Assembly (NCBI GenBank): GCA_017539905.1
Contig: JAFYBZ010000034.1
Location: forward strand, 1-57,963
Length of the DNA: 57,963 nt
Direction of reading: 5' to 3'
Source: Clostridia bacterium
GTDB lineage: Bacteria > Bacillota > Clostridia > TANB77 > UBA1234
The notes under the pieces were generated by a model. That model was not told where the DNA came from. It made no database searches and saw only the letters and a program-made list of their open reading frames with translations. A program made the translations under genes and the position numbers. Shown piece by piece: positions 1-10,181 of this stretch (its first letter is position 1; every line of letters begins with the position of its first letter).

Positions 1-1326
1 ATGCATCTTTCCACCACATTTAGGACATGTAGTTACATCCTCTTCAGCAACTTCTATATGACCACATTCTTCACAATAATATGCAGGAATTCTATGACCC
101 CACCATAGTTGTCTAGAAATACACCAATCTTTAACATTATCCATCCAGCTAAAATAAATCTTATCAAATCTTTCTGGAACGAATTTTGTTGTACCTTCGC
201 GAACTGCTTTATTAGCAGGTTCTGCCAAAGGTTTCATTTTAACAAACCATTGTTTAGAAATATATGGTTCAATTGTGTTGTGACATCTATAGCATTTACC
301 TACGTTGTGACTATAGTCTTCTATCTTAACTAATACGCCTTCTTTTTCTAAGCCTTCAACAACTAGTTTACGAGCTTCAATTCTATCCATGCCTTCATAT
401 CTTTTAACTAGGTCAAACATCTTTCCTTGCTCATCAAATACTTTAACAATTTCTAAGTTGTGACGAAGTCCAACTTCATAGTCATTTGGATCATGAGCAG
501 GTGTAATTTTAACAGCACCTGTTCCAAATTCTTTTTCAACATATTCATCAGCTATGATAGGAATTTCTTTATTCATTAACGGAAGTATAACTGTTTTGCC
601 AACGATGTCTTTATATCTTTCGTCTTCTGGATTAACAGCTATAGCAGTATCTCCAAGCATTGTTTCAGGACGTGTTGTAGCAACAGTAATTGAATAAGTT
701 CCGTCAGGCGATGGATATTTAATGTGCCATAAATGTGAAGGTTCCTCACTATATTCTACTTCTGCATCAGAAATAGAAGTGTTACAAAATGGACACCAGT
801 TAACCATTCTTTCGCCTTTATAAATTAAACCTTTATCATAATATGTTTTGAAAACTCTTTTAACAGCTTTAGTTAGATTTTCATCCATTGTGAAAGATGT
901 TCTATCCCAATCTGGAGAAACACCCATCTTACGAAGTTGTTTTAAAATAGTTCCACCATATTGTTCTTTCCAAGCCCAAGCTCTCTTTAAGAATTCTTCT
1001 CTTCCGATATCTGCTTTAGTAATTCCTTCTTCTTTCATCTTTGCAACTATCTTTGCTTCAGTTGCAATTGATGCGTGGTCAACGCCAGGAATCCATAAAG
1101 TTTCGAATCCTTTCATTCTTTTATATCTAACTAAAATATCTTGAAGAGTATTATCCATACCATGACCCATGTGTAAAACACCTGTTATATTTGGTGGTGG
1201 CATAACAATACTAAATGGAGGTTTAGAACTGTTTTCGTCTGCCTTAAAATAGCCCTTGTCCATCCAATTTTGATATATTCTTTCTTCAAAATCTTTTGGT
1301 TCATAATTCTTTTCTAGTAGTTTCAT
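1..1326 (-). CDS. valS: Valyl-tRNA synthetase, N-terminal 442 codons (3' end outside window)
   Basis: Class I aminoacyl-tRNA synthetase that charges tRNA-Val and edits mischarged threonine. The reverse strand reads open from the ATG at 1326 to the window edge, 442 codons. The translation begins [20 protein letters not shown] and has the class I signature [13 protein letters not shown] at residues 44-55 (HMGH 52-55), then the WCPFCNT and [12 protein letters not shown] segments typical of the ValRS/IleRS editing region. It ends in a Cys pair (CEECGH...CPKCGG) at the edge. KMSKS and the anticodon-binding domain would lie beyond the window. Its ATG overlaps the TGA of the upstream membrane gene (ATGA at 1326-1323), so the two are translationally coupled. 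Both lie downstream of a T-box with a valine specifier, which fits this identity. Confidence 0.97.
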   Translation of the reverse strand, partial: MKLLEKNYEPKDFEERIYQNWMDKGYFKADENSSKPPFSIVMPPPNITGVLHMGHGMDNTLQDILVRYKRMKGFETLWIPGVDHASIATEAKIVAKMKEEGITKADIGREEFLKRAWAWKEQYGGTILKQLRKMGVSPDWDRTSFTMDENLTKAVKRVFKTYYDKGLIYKGERMVNWCPFCNTSISDAEVEYSEEPSHLWHIKYPSPDGTYSITVATTRPETMLGDTAIAVNPEDERYKDIVGKTVILPLMNKEIPIIADEYVEKEFGTGAVKITPAHDPNDYEVGLRHNLEIVKVFDEQGKMFDLVKRYEGMDRIEARKLVVEGLEKEGVLVKIEDYSHNVGKCYRCHNTIEPYISKQWFVKMKPLAEPANKAVREGTTKFVPERFDKIYFSWMDNVKDWCISRQLWWGHRIPAYYCEECGHIEVAEEDVTTCPKCGGKMH

Positions 1327-3113
1327 TTTTTCTTTTTCTCCTTAATCTTATTTTGTTTCAAATCCATAAAAGGACAGATAATAAACAATGGTAACATGTA
1401 TGCAAACATGAATACATATCTTAAGCTAAATGCAACCGGAGTCGCAAGCATTATTGTAGCAAAACACGCAATTGCAGGTATGTATATCACGATATACTTT
1501 GATGCCTTTTTATTTATTAACAATATAATAGAAAGCATCATAATCCAGAACAATGTTCCAGAACCTAAATAATCGACTTTACTATACCAAACATCTTCTA
1601 ATGAAAATCCAAGTAGATTTTTAATATAGTCTGTTCTTTCTATTCCATATCTATTATTTATGATATATGTGTCTACAAAACCATAAGAGTTCTTTGTTTC
1701 TATGCTCCAAAATCCATAAGTGCCAAGCAAATACGATTTAATATATCTTGATAGATTCTTTGGAAGCAAGCTAAACCATGTACCAAAGAATTTTGCTTTA
1801 TCATTTTCTATAACACTTATTTTAAAGTTGTTTGAATTCTTTAAAACGTCAACGCACATTGGTTTATATAAGCTTTTCCAATTATCAAAGCTTGTTATAC
1901 TCTCTAGGTATTCTTTTTCTTCTTCGTTAATATCTCCAGAATAATTAATTGTACCTGCTATTTGCTGCAAAGGAATTCCAAGTAATTCCTTATATGGTGT
2001 AGTAATCTTATTTTTGTCATAAATTGCCTTTGGAATAATAATTGATAAAGCAATAAATACAATAGTTATACCAGCAAACCATGGAACTTTTTTATTGTAC
2101 ATTATAAGTAAAGCAAGTGTACTTGCTATTACAATATAGATTCCATTGTTTCTAAAGAATATTATTATAAAAGCATATACAATGTACCAAGCAATAGTTG
2201 ATGGCTTTTTTAGTTCAACTCCATTTGACTTAATAGCATCAAACATAATTAACGATATTAAGAAAATTGCTAAACAAAATAGCGGATCTTTCCACATTAT
2301 GATTGAATATGCAGCAAACACCGTATTTGCAACAAAGTAAAAATACACTAATAAAAGATAAATAAGCCTTACATTCTTCTTTTTTAGCCATAGTAAAAAG
2401 TAAGCAAGTCCTAACGAAATTAATACTATTTGAAAAATAGAGTGCAACAATACTCCAACATTATAATTATCAAAATTTTCTCCAAGTCTCATAAAGAATC
2501 CTAGAAAATAAGTATGAACAACTGGATGATGATTATTAAGTGTAGTTTTACCTAATGCTTGACCAATCTGATATGTTGAATCTCCAAGGACGGCACCTGG
2601 CGCATATGTTAGCAAATACAAAGTAAATGGAATTGCTATTAATGCAAAACAAATAAAAAAGAATTTAACATTGCTAATTCTAACACTTTCTTTATCAGAT
2701 ATTGTTAATTTTTCTTCATATTTTTTTACTACTATAAGTAAATTCAATACTAAAACAAATACAACTGCAAAACCGGCCAGTACTTTAATAAAATCAATAA
2801 ATGCAAAATCCAAAAAATAATTTTCATCTGGTTTCCCACCATATACATTTCCAGAAAATACAATTTTACTCTGAAGCATCAACACCATACTAATCAAAAA
2901 CGAATAAATTGAAGATGTGATTAACGATGTTTTATTCTTTATTAATTCAATATTCTTATATAAGTAATTAATCAAAAATGTTAGAGCAATTGTACAAATC
3001 ACATCTAGCACGCAATTATTATCTATTGAAAATACTCTCATTCCAATTTCAACAATTATAAAAGAAATAATCGTGAATAAAATAATATTAGGTTTAAATA
3101 ATTTCTTAATCAT
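1323..3113 (-). CDS. Polytopic membrane protein, DUF6020-like, co-transcribed with valS
   Basis: About 596 residues with roughly a dozen hydrophobic segments, so an integral membrane protein. Visible landmarks are an [18 protein letters not shown] stretch followed by [13 protein letters not shown], then a MWKDPLFC motif. This resembles the DUF6020 group of large membrane proteins found in Clostridia, some of which look like GT-C glycosyltransferases. A longer frame opens at 3176, but that start lies inside the T-box antiterminator and terminator. The ATG at 3113 has a clean GGGAGGA site in front and is the better start. It is the first gene after the valine T-box and overlaps valS by 4 bp. 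The function is unknown. A link to surface-glycan assembly would be inference from its fold and from the neighbouring polysaccharide operon. Confidence 0.85.
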   Translation of the reverse strand: MIKKLFKPNIILFTIISFIIVEIGMRVFSIDNNCVLDVICTIALTFLINYLYKNIELIKNKTSLITSSIYSFLISMVLMLQSKIVFSGNVYGGKPDENYFLDFAFIDFIKVLAGFAVVFVLVLNLLIVVKKYEEKLTISDKESVRISNVKFFFICFALIAIPFTLYLLTYAPGAVLGDSTYQIGQALGKTTLNNHHPVVHTYFLGFFMRLGENFDNYNVGVLLHSIFQIVLISLGLAYFLLWLKKKNVRLIYLLLVYFYFVANTVFAAYSIIMWKDPLFCLAIFLISLIMFDAIKSNGVELKKPSTIAWYIVYAFIIIFFRNNGIYIVIASTLALLIMYNKKVPWFAGITIVFIALSIIIPKAIYDKNKITTPYKELLGIPLQQIAGTINYSGDINEEEKEYLESITSFDNWKSLYKPMCVDVLKNSNNFKISVIENDKAKFFGTWFSLLPKNLSRYIKSYLLGTYGFWSIETKNSYGFVDTYIINNRYGIERTDYIKNLLGFSLEDVWYSKVDYLGSGTLFWIMMLSIILLINKKASKYIVIYIPAIACFATIMLATPVAFSLRYVFMFAYMLPLFIICPFMDLKQNKIKEKKKK

Positions 3114-3128
3114 GATTCCTCCCAAACA

Positions 3129-3380
3129 AATAAAAAGAGCAATCCATCCATAAGGACGAATTGCTCGTGTTACCACCTTAATTTATTGCATACATCAAAA
3201 ACATATGCAACCTCAAAACACGTAACGTGTGTGAACCGACAACAACTACTTAATTTCATTATTGCAACTCATAAGCTACCTTCGGACTTTTTTACTTCAT
3301 GGGCTTTCAGCCGGTGACCCAATTCTCTAAACCAAGATATTCTAAGTCTTACTCCTCTTAATCATCGTCTTTCATATTAG
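3129..3380 (-). promoter_or_regulatory. T-box riboswitch, valine specific (GUA specifier)
   Basis: The leader of the membrane gene-valS transcript. On the minus strand it carries a Stem I with GAAG-GUA-GCUUAUGAG, giving a specifier codon GUA (Val) at 3279-3277. The T-box sequence AAGGTGGTAACACG is at 3179-3166; its UGGU should pair with the ACCA end of uncharged tRNA-Val. A competing terminator follows at 3166-3137 (GAGCAAT arm, ATTGCTC arm, then TTTTTATTT). Known T-box behaviour is that uncharged tRNA stabilises the antiterminator and transcription continues. The specifier assignment fits the downstream valS. Confidence 0.95.
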
Positions 3381-3385
3381 AGCAT

Positions 3386-3414
3386 ATTTTACAACCAAAA
3401 CAAGCTAATGTCAA
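3386..3414 (-). promoter_or_regulatory. Sigma-A-type promoter of the T-box-valS operon
   Basis: TTGACA at 3414-3409, a 17-nt spacer and TAAAAT at 3391-3386 on the minus strand, so transcription should start near 3380, just before Stem I. The -35 box directly abuts the stop codon of rlmB. Confidence 0.85.
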
Positions 3415-4242
3415 CTACTTATCCATTCTTTGTTTTACAGCTTCAAATATTACTATACCACCACTTACACTGGCATTAAGCGATGTAATGTGTCCCTTCA
3501 TAGGAATCTTTAATAACACATCGCATTTTTTCATTGTAAGTTTATTCATACCTCTACCTTCACTACCAATAATAATGGCAATGGGACCGGTTAAGTTTTC
3601 TTCAAAATATAATTTTTCGGCACTACCATCAGTGCCATATATCCATACGCCATTTTCTTTTAATTCATCAATTGCATCATTTATATTTCCTACACGTGCA
3701 ATTGCTAAATGCTCAGTAGCTCCACAAGATACTTTAGCTACCACTTCAGTAACACTAGCGCTTCTTCTCTTTGGAATTATTAATCCATGACATCCCGCAA
3801 TCTCTGCAGTACGTATCAAAGCACCTAGATTGTGAGGATCTTCTATCTCATCACAAATAACTATAAAAGGATCTTCATTGCGTTCTTTTGCAATATTTAG
3901 TATGTCAGATATTTCTTTATACTCAATTGGTGATGCATATGCAATTACACCTTGATGATGATTTGTTTCTGTAATCTCATCAAGCTTTGCTTTCTCAACT
4001 TCTTGGAAAACAATTCCTTTTTCTTTACATAGTTTAATAATATCGTTAATTGAACCTTGCCTATCGCCTTTTGCAATTAGAACCTTATTAACTTCTCTAT
4101 CAGATTTAAGAAGTTCAATAACAGCATTACGTCCTTCTACTTTAGAAGTCGCTTCGCCATCTTTAACTTCTTTAATTCTTCTATCTAGTTTTTTATCATC
4201 CTTATTATAATGTGAATAAGTATCAATTCTTTTTTTTGCCAT
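3415..4242 (-). CDS. rlmB: TrmH/SpoU-family 23S rRNA 2'-O-ribose methyltransferase (RlmB type)
   Basis: 275 residues. SPOUT-fold methyltransferase that adds a 2'-O-methyl group to a guanosine of 23S rRNA (G2251 for RlmB) using SAM. An N-terminal substrate-binding part (VEGRNAVIELLKS, residues about 36-110) precedes the catalytic domain. Motif 1 reads DPHNLGALIRTAE, motif 2 IIGSEGRGM and motif 3 IPMKGHITSLNASVSGG, all as expected for the trefoil-knot cofactor site. The lysine-rich N-terminus is typical of the clade. It starts 8 bp after the stop of a polysaccharide glycosyltransferase, so it may be the last gene of that operon. Its usual Clostridia neighbours (cysS, mrnC) are not visible here. 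Confidence 0.9.
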   Translation of the reverse strand: MAKKRIDTYSHYNKDDKKLDRRIKEVKDGEATSKVEGRNAVIELLKSDREVNKVLIAKGDRQGSINDIIKLCKEKGIVFQEVEKAKLDEITETNHHQGVIAYASPIEYKEISDILNIAKERNEDPFIVICDEIEDPHNLGALIRTAEIAGCHGLIIPKRRSASVTEVVAKVSCGATEHLAIARVGNINDAIDELKENGVWIYGTDGSAEKLYFEENLTGPIAIIIGSEGRGMNKLTMKKCDVLLKIPMKGHITSLNASVSGGIVIFEAVKQRMDK

Positions 4243-4250
4243 ATCATCAC

Positions 4251-5174
4251 CTATTTCATGTTGATTATTAATTCATATATTTCTCTTTCTTTTCTATTAA
4301 TAACTTTTAGAATAATACCTGTAATCCATAATAGTAATGCAACCAATAAGAAAATACCAGAAGCAATTAAACTTGGGAATTTTTCAACCATACCTGTATT
4401 AACATAACCTATCAATGTAGGAACAAGTAAGCAAATAGAAAATACTAATGCACAAAAAGCAATAAGATTAAAGAAAACCGATGGTTTATATTCTTTAAAC
4501 AATCTAGCAACTGTTCTTAAAACTTTATAACCATCTGAAATTGTATTCAATTTAGATGGATTATCATTATCTCTATCTTGATATGGAACAGTAATCTCCT
4601 CAATCTTATAGTTCTTATCTAAAGCATGAATGGTCATCTCTGTTTCCAATTCAAATCCTCTAGATGTAATTGGAAATCCTTTTACAAAGTTGTAGCTCAT
4701 TGCACGAGAACCAGTCATAATATCATTTACTTTGGCATTAAATATCATATTGATAAGTTTTCTAACTAGTACATTGCCAAAGTTATGAAATCTTCTTTTA
4801 TTCTCAGTAAAATATGTAGAAGAAAGTCTGTCGCCAACAACCATATCAGCTTTGCCTTCTAAAACCATATCAATCATTTCTTGAGCTCTATCAGCAGGAT
4901 AAGTATTATCGCCATCAGCCATAAAATAGCATTCGGCATCTATATCTCTAAAAGCTCTTTTAATTGCATTACCCTTACCTTGCTTATATTCATGAATTAC
5001 AATAGCGCCATGCTCTTCTGCAACTTTAGATGTATTGTCTTTTGAATTATTATCTATAACATATATATCTGCGCCTTGAATCTTAGATCTATGCTCTTCA
5101 ATTGTTTGTCCTATAGATTTTTCTTCATTGTAACAAGGAATAACCACTGCTATTTTAGAACTATATTTTTCCAT
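4251..5174 (-). CDS. DPM1/GtrB-type GT2 glycosyltransferase with two C-terminal membrane segments
   Basis: 307 residues. GT-A fold glycosyltransferase of the dolichyl/undecaprenyl-phosphate sugar synthase type. It starts VVIPCYNEEKSIGQTIEE, has the nucleotide/metal motif MADGDNTYPAD (residues about 85-95) and ends with two hydrophobic helices (about 230-255 and 265-295). Enzymes of this shape load a sugar from a nucleotide donor onto a polyprenyl-phosphate lipid, for use by a GT-C-type membrane enzyme. Its ATG overlaps the stop of the upstream polytopic membrane gene by one base (TAATG), which supports a lipid-sugar donor and membrane-transferase pair. The sugar cannot be read from sequence. 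Confidence 0.88.
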   Translation of the reverse strand: MEKYSSKIAVVIPCYNEEKSIGQTIEEHRSKIQGADIYVIDNNSKDNTSKVAEEHGAIVIHEYKQGKGNAIKRAFRDIDAECYFMADGDNTYPADRAQEMIDMVLEGKADMVVGDRLSSTYFTENKRRFHNFGNVLVRKLINMIFNAKVNDIMTGSRAMSYNFVKGFPITSRGFELETEMTIHALDKNYKIEEITVPYQDRDNDNPSKLNTISDGYKVLRTVARLFKEYKPSVFFNLIAFCALVFSICLLVPTLIGYVNTGMVEKFPSLIASGIFLLVALLLWITGIILKVINRKEREIYELIINMK

Positions 5175-6619
5175 TACTTAGTTCCTCCTTTAGTAGATTT
5201 CTTACCTCTTTTTGATTTAAAAGCAAACCATCTATTTAAATCATATGATAACTTGAACAAAATCATAAATAGAGCAAAATACATAACAGAGAAAGTTCTA
5301 TATGTCATAAATGTATGAACATACGAATGTTGTCTTATAACTTTATACCAAACAATTGTAATTAAAGAAAGTGCACCAATAATAATTAATTTACTTATTA
5401 TACTTAATACATTTCTTGTAATCTCAGAATCTAAATAAGAATAAGAATTCAAGTCTTCTATTTCAACAATTTCATCATCAGACTTTTTAAATCTATCCAG
5501 CCATTCTCTTATCTTAGATACTTTGTTCTTAACAATTGTCCATGCAAGATAAATAGTGCCGGTAATTCCAACAAATATTGAACTTCTAGCAACAATATCA
5601 TCAGTCAGATACTTAGAAAGCTTTTCATAAAGCATTTCATCTGTAATTGGAGTACCTTTTGAAGTATTACTTGAGCCACGACTTAAAAGTGCCTTTTGAG
5701 CTTCGCCAAACACATCACTATCTTTTAGTACAATAGATGCAATCAATATTTTAGCAAGCCACATAATACCATAACCAAATGTCCAAGAAAGACCACAGAT
5801 TAGAATCTTTTTAATAGACTCCCATACAGTAAGCTTTTCTGTTGCAATAACAATTATTAGCAAGAAGCCTAATGTTGCAATTGGATAGGTCAATAAATCA
5901 AAATAACTCGTAAGCATACCAACAAGAGCAAAATATAGATAGTGTAAATTATGTTCAATTATTTTGTTTTGAAGCAACAAATACACAATTGAACTAATTA
6001 AAACAATGTTCCAAGCAGAAGAGTATTGCATTGAACTAGCAATTGTTAGAGGACTTATTAACGCATATGCACATAAAAACGGTATTATAACAAAGCCATA
6101 TTTTTTCTTAAATAAAATTGCAATTAATGCAAATAGTAAGCAGCCTTGAAACATAGCATTTATAATTCTAATTTGACTAAAATCAAAATATTTCAATAAT
6201 GGCTTTAAAAAGATAAGATAGCCATGCCAGTATCGTGAATATTCATAATCTTTACCTTTAGAAATATCACCTTCAAATGCTTTTCTAGGAGAACCGCTTA
6301 GTTGAGTACGGCTATTTTTCATTGCAGATGCAACAAGCGAATCACCAGATTTATTTGGATGCATAGCAGTAAGAATCATAAGAGAATCAGTAAAATTATC
6401 CAAAGCAGAGTTATCATGTATAGTCACCTTTTTATAATCAGACTCTTTACTCAATAATGCAGCAGTCCTTGTATAAACATCACCTGAATAGTCTAATTCA
6501 TTAAAGCCATATGTTGCTACGATTAAAACGAATCCAACTAGAATACATATTAATGATAAAATAATCAGATTAGACGTTCTTAGTCCAAATTTCTTAAAAT
6601 CAAATTTACTTTTTTTCAT
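5174..6619 (-). CDS. Polytopic membrane protein of polysaccharide locus, possible GT-C-type transferase
   Basis: 481 residues with about ten hydrophobic segments and a long extracytoplasmic loop after the first (residues about 40-135, containing AMHPNKSGDS and EYSRYWHGY). No family is recognised with certainty. The first-loop pattern and the tight coupling to the DPM1-type transferase suggest a GT-C-like enzyme that uses a polyprenyl-phosphate sugar, but the polymerase (Wzy) role is an alternative and no catalytic residue is proven. It overlaps the stop region of the flippase downstream half (6619) and the next gene start (5174), so it sits inside a compact operon. Confidence 0.6.
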   Translation of the reverse strand: MKKSKFDFKKFGLRTSNLIILSLICILVGFVLIVATYGFNELDYSGDVYTRTAALLSKESDYKKVTIHDNSALDNFTDSLMILTAMHPNKSGDSLVASAMKNSRTQLSGSPRKAFEGDISKGKDYEYSRYWHGYLIFLKPLLKYFDFSQIRIINAMFQGCLLFALIAILFKKKYGFVIIPFLCAYALISPLTIASSMQYSSAWNIVLISSIVYLLLQNKIIEHNLHYLYFALVGMLTSYFDLLTYPIATLGFLLIIVIATEKLTVWESIKKILICGLSWTFGYGIMWLAKILIASIVLKDSDVFGEAQKALLSRGSSNTSKGTPITDEMLYEKLSKYLTDDIVARSSIFVGITGTIYLAWTIVKNKVSKIREWLDRFKKSDDEIVEIEDLNSYSYLDSEITRNVLSIISKLIIIGALSLITIVWYKVIRQHSYVHTFMTYRTFSVMYFALFMILFKLSYDLNRWFAFKSKRGKKSTKGGTK

Positions 6620-8185
6620 TATACCTCAACATTTTCCTTTCTCTTAAATACCACATTCTTTATCTTCAACAATACTTCTTTAATTTTTTCTAATAGATAC
6701 TTCATTTCTTCACTCGGTTTATAAAGTACAAACAACAAAGAAGAAGGAATAATCACACACAATATACCTTTAACAAGTATTCTAATATATAAATGTTCAA
6801 TACTTATCATACTGATAATTGGTGTCATAAGCACAATTATCATTATTAAAAGTAATACTCTAACTAATTGAGTGACATAGTATTCTATTACGTTTTTCTC
6901 AAAATAATTCTTATAAAGTAAAAATGGTTCATACCACATATTAGTTAATAGCCTTGAAACTAATGATGCTAAAATAATTCCAAACAATCCCCAAATTTTT
7001 CCAAAAACGACTGATAGTACCAAATTTAACAAAGAAGCAGCAAGCATGGAAAACTTAGCCATCTTAAATAAGCCTGTAGTTGTTCTGAATACTCCACAAG
7101 GATAACACATTCCACTAGCAAAGAAATATGCAAGGCCAATTATGAAAACATCAAAAGACAATAAGTACTCTTTTTTCTGAACAATAGCCATAACAACATC
7201 TTGACCGGCAAAAATAGATGCCAACCGTTGCAACAGCAAAGAAAGAAAAAGCAATCAACATAAACACTTTAAAAATAAAGTACTTTCGTTCTTTAGTGGC
7301 AGTAACGTTTAAATTACCAACACTCGCAGACAAAGAACTAAAAATTAGATTACAATACCCATCAAGCTTTCTAAAAATCATATTATAATTTGAATACAGT
7401 CCAACAGTTGCTGTATTTACAATAATAGAAATCAATATATTATCGGTGTGATTCATTACAACTCCACCAATTTTATAGAAAAACATTGATTTAATATTAT
7501 TCCATATAGATTTTTTTTCTTCTTTCGTAAGTTCATCTTTACCATTTAAAAATGAATACCATTTTTGTGAAAGAGAGCTACTTATAATATTAGATATTAA
7601 TGTAAATACAACGCTTACAAAAATATATATCATATACTTTTTGAATATAAATAAAACCGCAAGTTGAGTCAATAATTTTAAGACCTCAACAACTGAGTTT
7701 ACAAGTTTTAATCTATATCCCTTTTGATCAGCAGAAACAATTGTAGTTTTATAAACAAATAAATATGAAGAAACTGTATTAGCAAGAGTTAGAAGATAAT
7801 ATATCTCCAAATGAGGAATTTTGGCATCAGCATTAACAATCAATCTTAAAAATGGTAATAACAAAATACCTAATGTGCCAACAATAATTGCGATTCGATT
7901 ATATAATTTTTTATAATAATTCGTAATAGCAATCAACTTTGGTTTATTATCTTCTACAATATACTTATACATGCTATATGTGATAGCACCTGAAATTCCT
8001 AATTCAGCTAATGCTAAAACACTAAAAATATTGTCAAATAAGCCAGAAACTCCTAAAAGCTCAACACCTAAAACACTTATAAATATTCTTCTTGTAAAAA
8101 AAGTAATAAAAACTATAAATAATTGATACGCGACATTTACAAAAAGATTTACTGCAGAGTTTCTTGTTCTTGAATTTGTATTCAT
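6619..8185 (-). pseudogene. Wzx-type oligosaccharide flippase, interrupted by a one-base frameshift
   Basis: Two overlapping frames together make one MATE/Wzx-like polysaccharide exporter of about 520 residues, which moves lipid-linked repeat units across the membrane. The first frame starts at 8185 (MNTNSRTRNSAVNLFVNVAY) behind AGAAAGG and carries the N-terminal helices. After residues VATVGIYF it leaves the family and runs off into a Cys-rich tail ending near 7151. The correct continuation (AGQDVVMAIVQKKEYLLSF, then further helices) is in the next frame and ends at 6619. The switch lies at a run of five T (minus strand 7214-7210); one T fewer would restore one reading frame. Possible causes are a real mutation, phase variation, +1 ribosomal slippage, or an assembly error. 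Neighbouring genes are intact. Confidence 0.85.
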
Positions 8186-8186
8186 T

Positions 8187-10181
8187 TTATAGAACCTTTC
8201 TAATAATTCTCTTTATTATATTTTGTTTCTTTCCAACATACTTTTTTACTAGTCTATCAAATGGTAATTTGTCTAACTCTTGGAAGAATTTAGCTCTTCC
8301 ACAATCTTCATTAGAAGATTTAACATAAGCACTATTCCCACTAATAATACTATTAAGGCTTACTTCTAAATCATTCAAATCATTTTTGATTCTATCGTAT
8401 AGATTTTTTCCTTTAATAGAATTAATAACAACCGCTGATGTTCCTTGATCATCATTCATACTTGGAACCACTTTGTTTAATCCCCAAAAGTCACCCAACG
8501 TAATGTCAGAGTTCCTATATTTAACCTTAAAAGAGCAATTGTAACATGACGCTCTAAGACAAGTATTCTTCAAAAAAGCTTTCATAAACAAATCATCATT
8601 ATGACGTGCTTTATAGTTTTTAGAACCATATTCAAAACATGTGTTGAAATCATTCCACCCATTATCTTTGTTTCTAAAATTGATAGAACGTGGTATCTCA
8701 GAATCTATTTTTAATCTATAATTTTTATATTTTTCCCAAGCTTTCGGAGAAGGAACGCCATGGCAAATGATATCTTGTAATACTAGATTATCATATTCTT
8801 TACCTAAAAATGCACGTAAGCCTTCTACTTGACATGGTGTACCAGAAAAATACACAAGTCTATTATTATCCAAAAAATCTTTTACACGTTTAAAAGAATC
8901 TTTTAAATCGCTTTGAACATACTTAGAGGTCATAAACTTCGCAAGTCCTTCTTCAGAATCAGCATAGTCATGTATAACTCTAAATTCAGAGTCAAAGCAA
9001 GCTCCAAAGACGACACCACCCTGTTTAATAATTTCTTTAGCAAGTAGTATAAAGACTCCACCAGAAGAGCTATTTCTTCTTTCTCCTTCATTTTTATTAT
9101 TACAAGCATAAGCAAAAACTTCCTTTTTATGACTTTCTTCTGTTAAAACAGGGCATACTTTAGTGCACAGTCCACAATCAGTACATTTTTCTTTATCAAT
9201 AGAAGGAAACTTGAAGCCTTCCTTATTTTCAATCATTGTAATTGAATTATGAGGGCATGTATTGTAGCAAGCCCCACATCCAGTACATTTATAATAATCA
9301 CATATTACATGAGTTCTAATAGTAGCTTTCCTAATCTTTCCTTTTATCCTATCCCTCAACAATTTCACTTTTTTCTTTCGATAATGCTTATCAATTCTAT
9401 TCTTGTATTCTATTTTATCAAAACACTGCATTCCATCTAACGAATCTATAACATTATAAAGAATTAATTTGTGATTATTCCATCTATTAAATTCTTTATA
9501 GATGCTTTTTTTACTATGAGAATCGCTAGCAGAAATAATATTATAATTGTAGACAACTTTATCTAAAAATCCAAAATTTCCATAATAAGCAAAAGGTAAC
9601 AATAATTGCCAATTTTGGCCCGCTCTGTTAATATATATTTCCCTGTCTTTTATACACTTGTCAAGGTAAGACACAGAAGTCATATTTACTCCAGTATTGC
9701 AATAAGCATCCGTTTGAAACAATAAGGAATCAAAAGCATCAAGCGTAATTGTATCTTTAGGCCCCTTAATACGTAAAACTTTTTTACTTTCATAATCTAT
9801 AAATCTACATTTACCTCTAACAATATCGATATCAGGATTATCATTTAAATACTTTAGCAAGCTTTCTACAGCATCCGGTTCATAATAATCATCACAGTCA
9901 CACCACATAAAAAAATGGCCTGTAACCAGTTTTAATCCACTATTAAGGGCAGCGGACATCCCGCCATTTTCTCGAGAACAAATAATTAGTTTCATACCAT
10001 TATTATTGAATTTTTGGATATATGAATTCATTATTTCAAGAGAATTGTCGGTTGAGCCATCATTTACAATTATTATTTCTAAATTCTTATATGTTTGTTT
10101 TAATAGAGAATCAAAACAATTATATAAATATTGTGCTCCATTATAACAAATTATAACAATACTAACTACTGGATTGGTCAT
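8187..10181 (-). CDS. Fusion: GT2 glycosyltransferase + ferredoxin/FrhB-like (F420 hydrogenase beta) domain
   Basis: 664 residues in one uninterrupted frame. Residues 1 to about 280 are a GT-A glycosyltransferase (VVSIVIICYNGAQYLYN; nucleotide/metal motif DCDD at 94-98). From about 294 there are two [4Fe-4S] ferredoxin motifs: CTGCGACYNTCP with Cys 299, 302, 305 and 309, and CTDCGLCTKVCP with Cys 333, 336, 339 and 343. The FrhB-type flavin domain follows (SSSGGVFILLAKEI, YFSGTPCQVEGLRAFLG, DIICHGVPSP, CYNCSFKVKYRNSDITLGDFWG). FrhB-like proteins in capsule loci usually occur as separate genes next to polysaccharide pyruvyl transferases, as here (4-bp overlap with the upstream gene). No start with a ribosome site is visible at the junction, so this looks like a true fusion. 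The redox role in glycan synthesis is not established. Confidence 0.88.
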   Translation of the reverse strand: MTNPVVSIVIICYNGAQYLYNCFDSLLKQTYKNLEIIIVNDGSTDNSLEIMNSYIQKFNNNGMKLIICSRENGGMSAALNSGLKLVTGHFFMWCDCDDYYEPDAVESLLKYLNDNPDIDIVRGKCRFIDYESKKVLRIKGPKDTITLDAFDSLLFQTDAYCNTGVNMTSVSYLDKCIKDREIYINRAGQNWQLLLPFAYYGNFGFLDKVVYNYNIISASDSHSKKSIYKEFNRWNNHKLILYNVIDSLDGMQCFDKIEYKNRIDKHYRKKKVKLLRDRIKGKIRKATIRTHVICDYYKCTGCGACYNTCPHNSITMIENKEGFKFPSIDKEKCTDCGLCTKVCPVLTEESHKKEVFAYACNNKNEGERRNSSSGGVFILLAKEIIKQGGVVFGACFDSEFRVIHDYADSEEGLAKFMTSKYVQSDLKDSFKRVKDFLDNNRLVYFSGTPCQVEGLRAFLGKEYDNLVLQDIICHGVPSPKAWEKYKNYRLKIDSEIPRSINFRNKDNGWNDFNTCFEYGSKNYKARHNDDLFMKAFLKNTCLRASCYNCSFKVKYRNSDITLGDFWGLNKVVPSMNDDQGTSAVVINSIKGKNLYDRIKNDLNDLEVSLNSIISGNSAYVKSSNEDCGRAKFFQELDKLPFDRLVKKYVGKKQNIIKRIIRKVL

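Noticed and set aside
3114..3176. Longer start for the membrane gene (Val-Thr-Arg-Ala-Ile...)
   Set aside because: These codons are the T-box antiterminator and terminator; a GGGAGGA-preceded ATG at 3113 is the better start.
7151..7254. Two separate overlapping membrane genes at the flippase
   Set aside because: The overlap tails do not match the family, while the two halves join into one flippase at a T-run, so a single frameshifted gene is the simpler reading.
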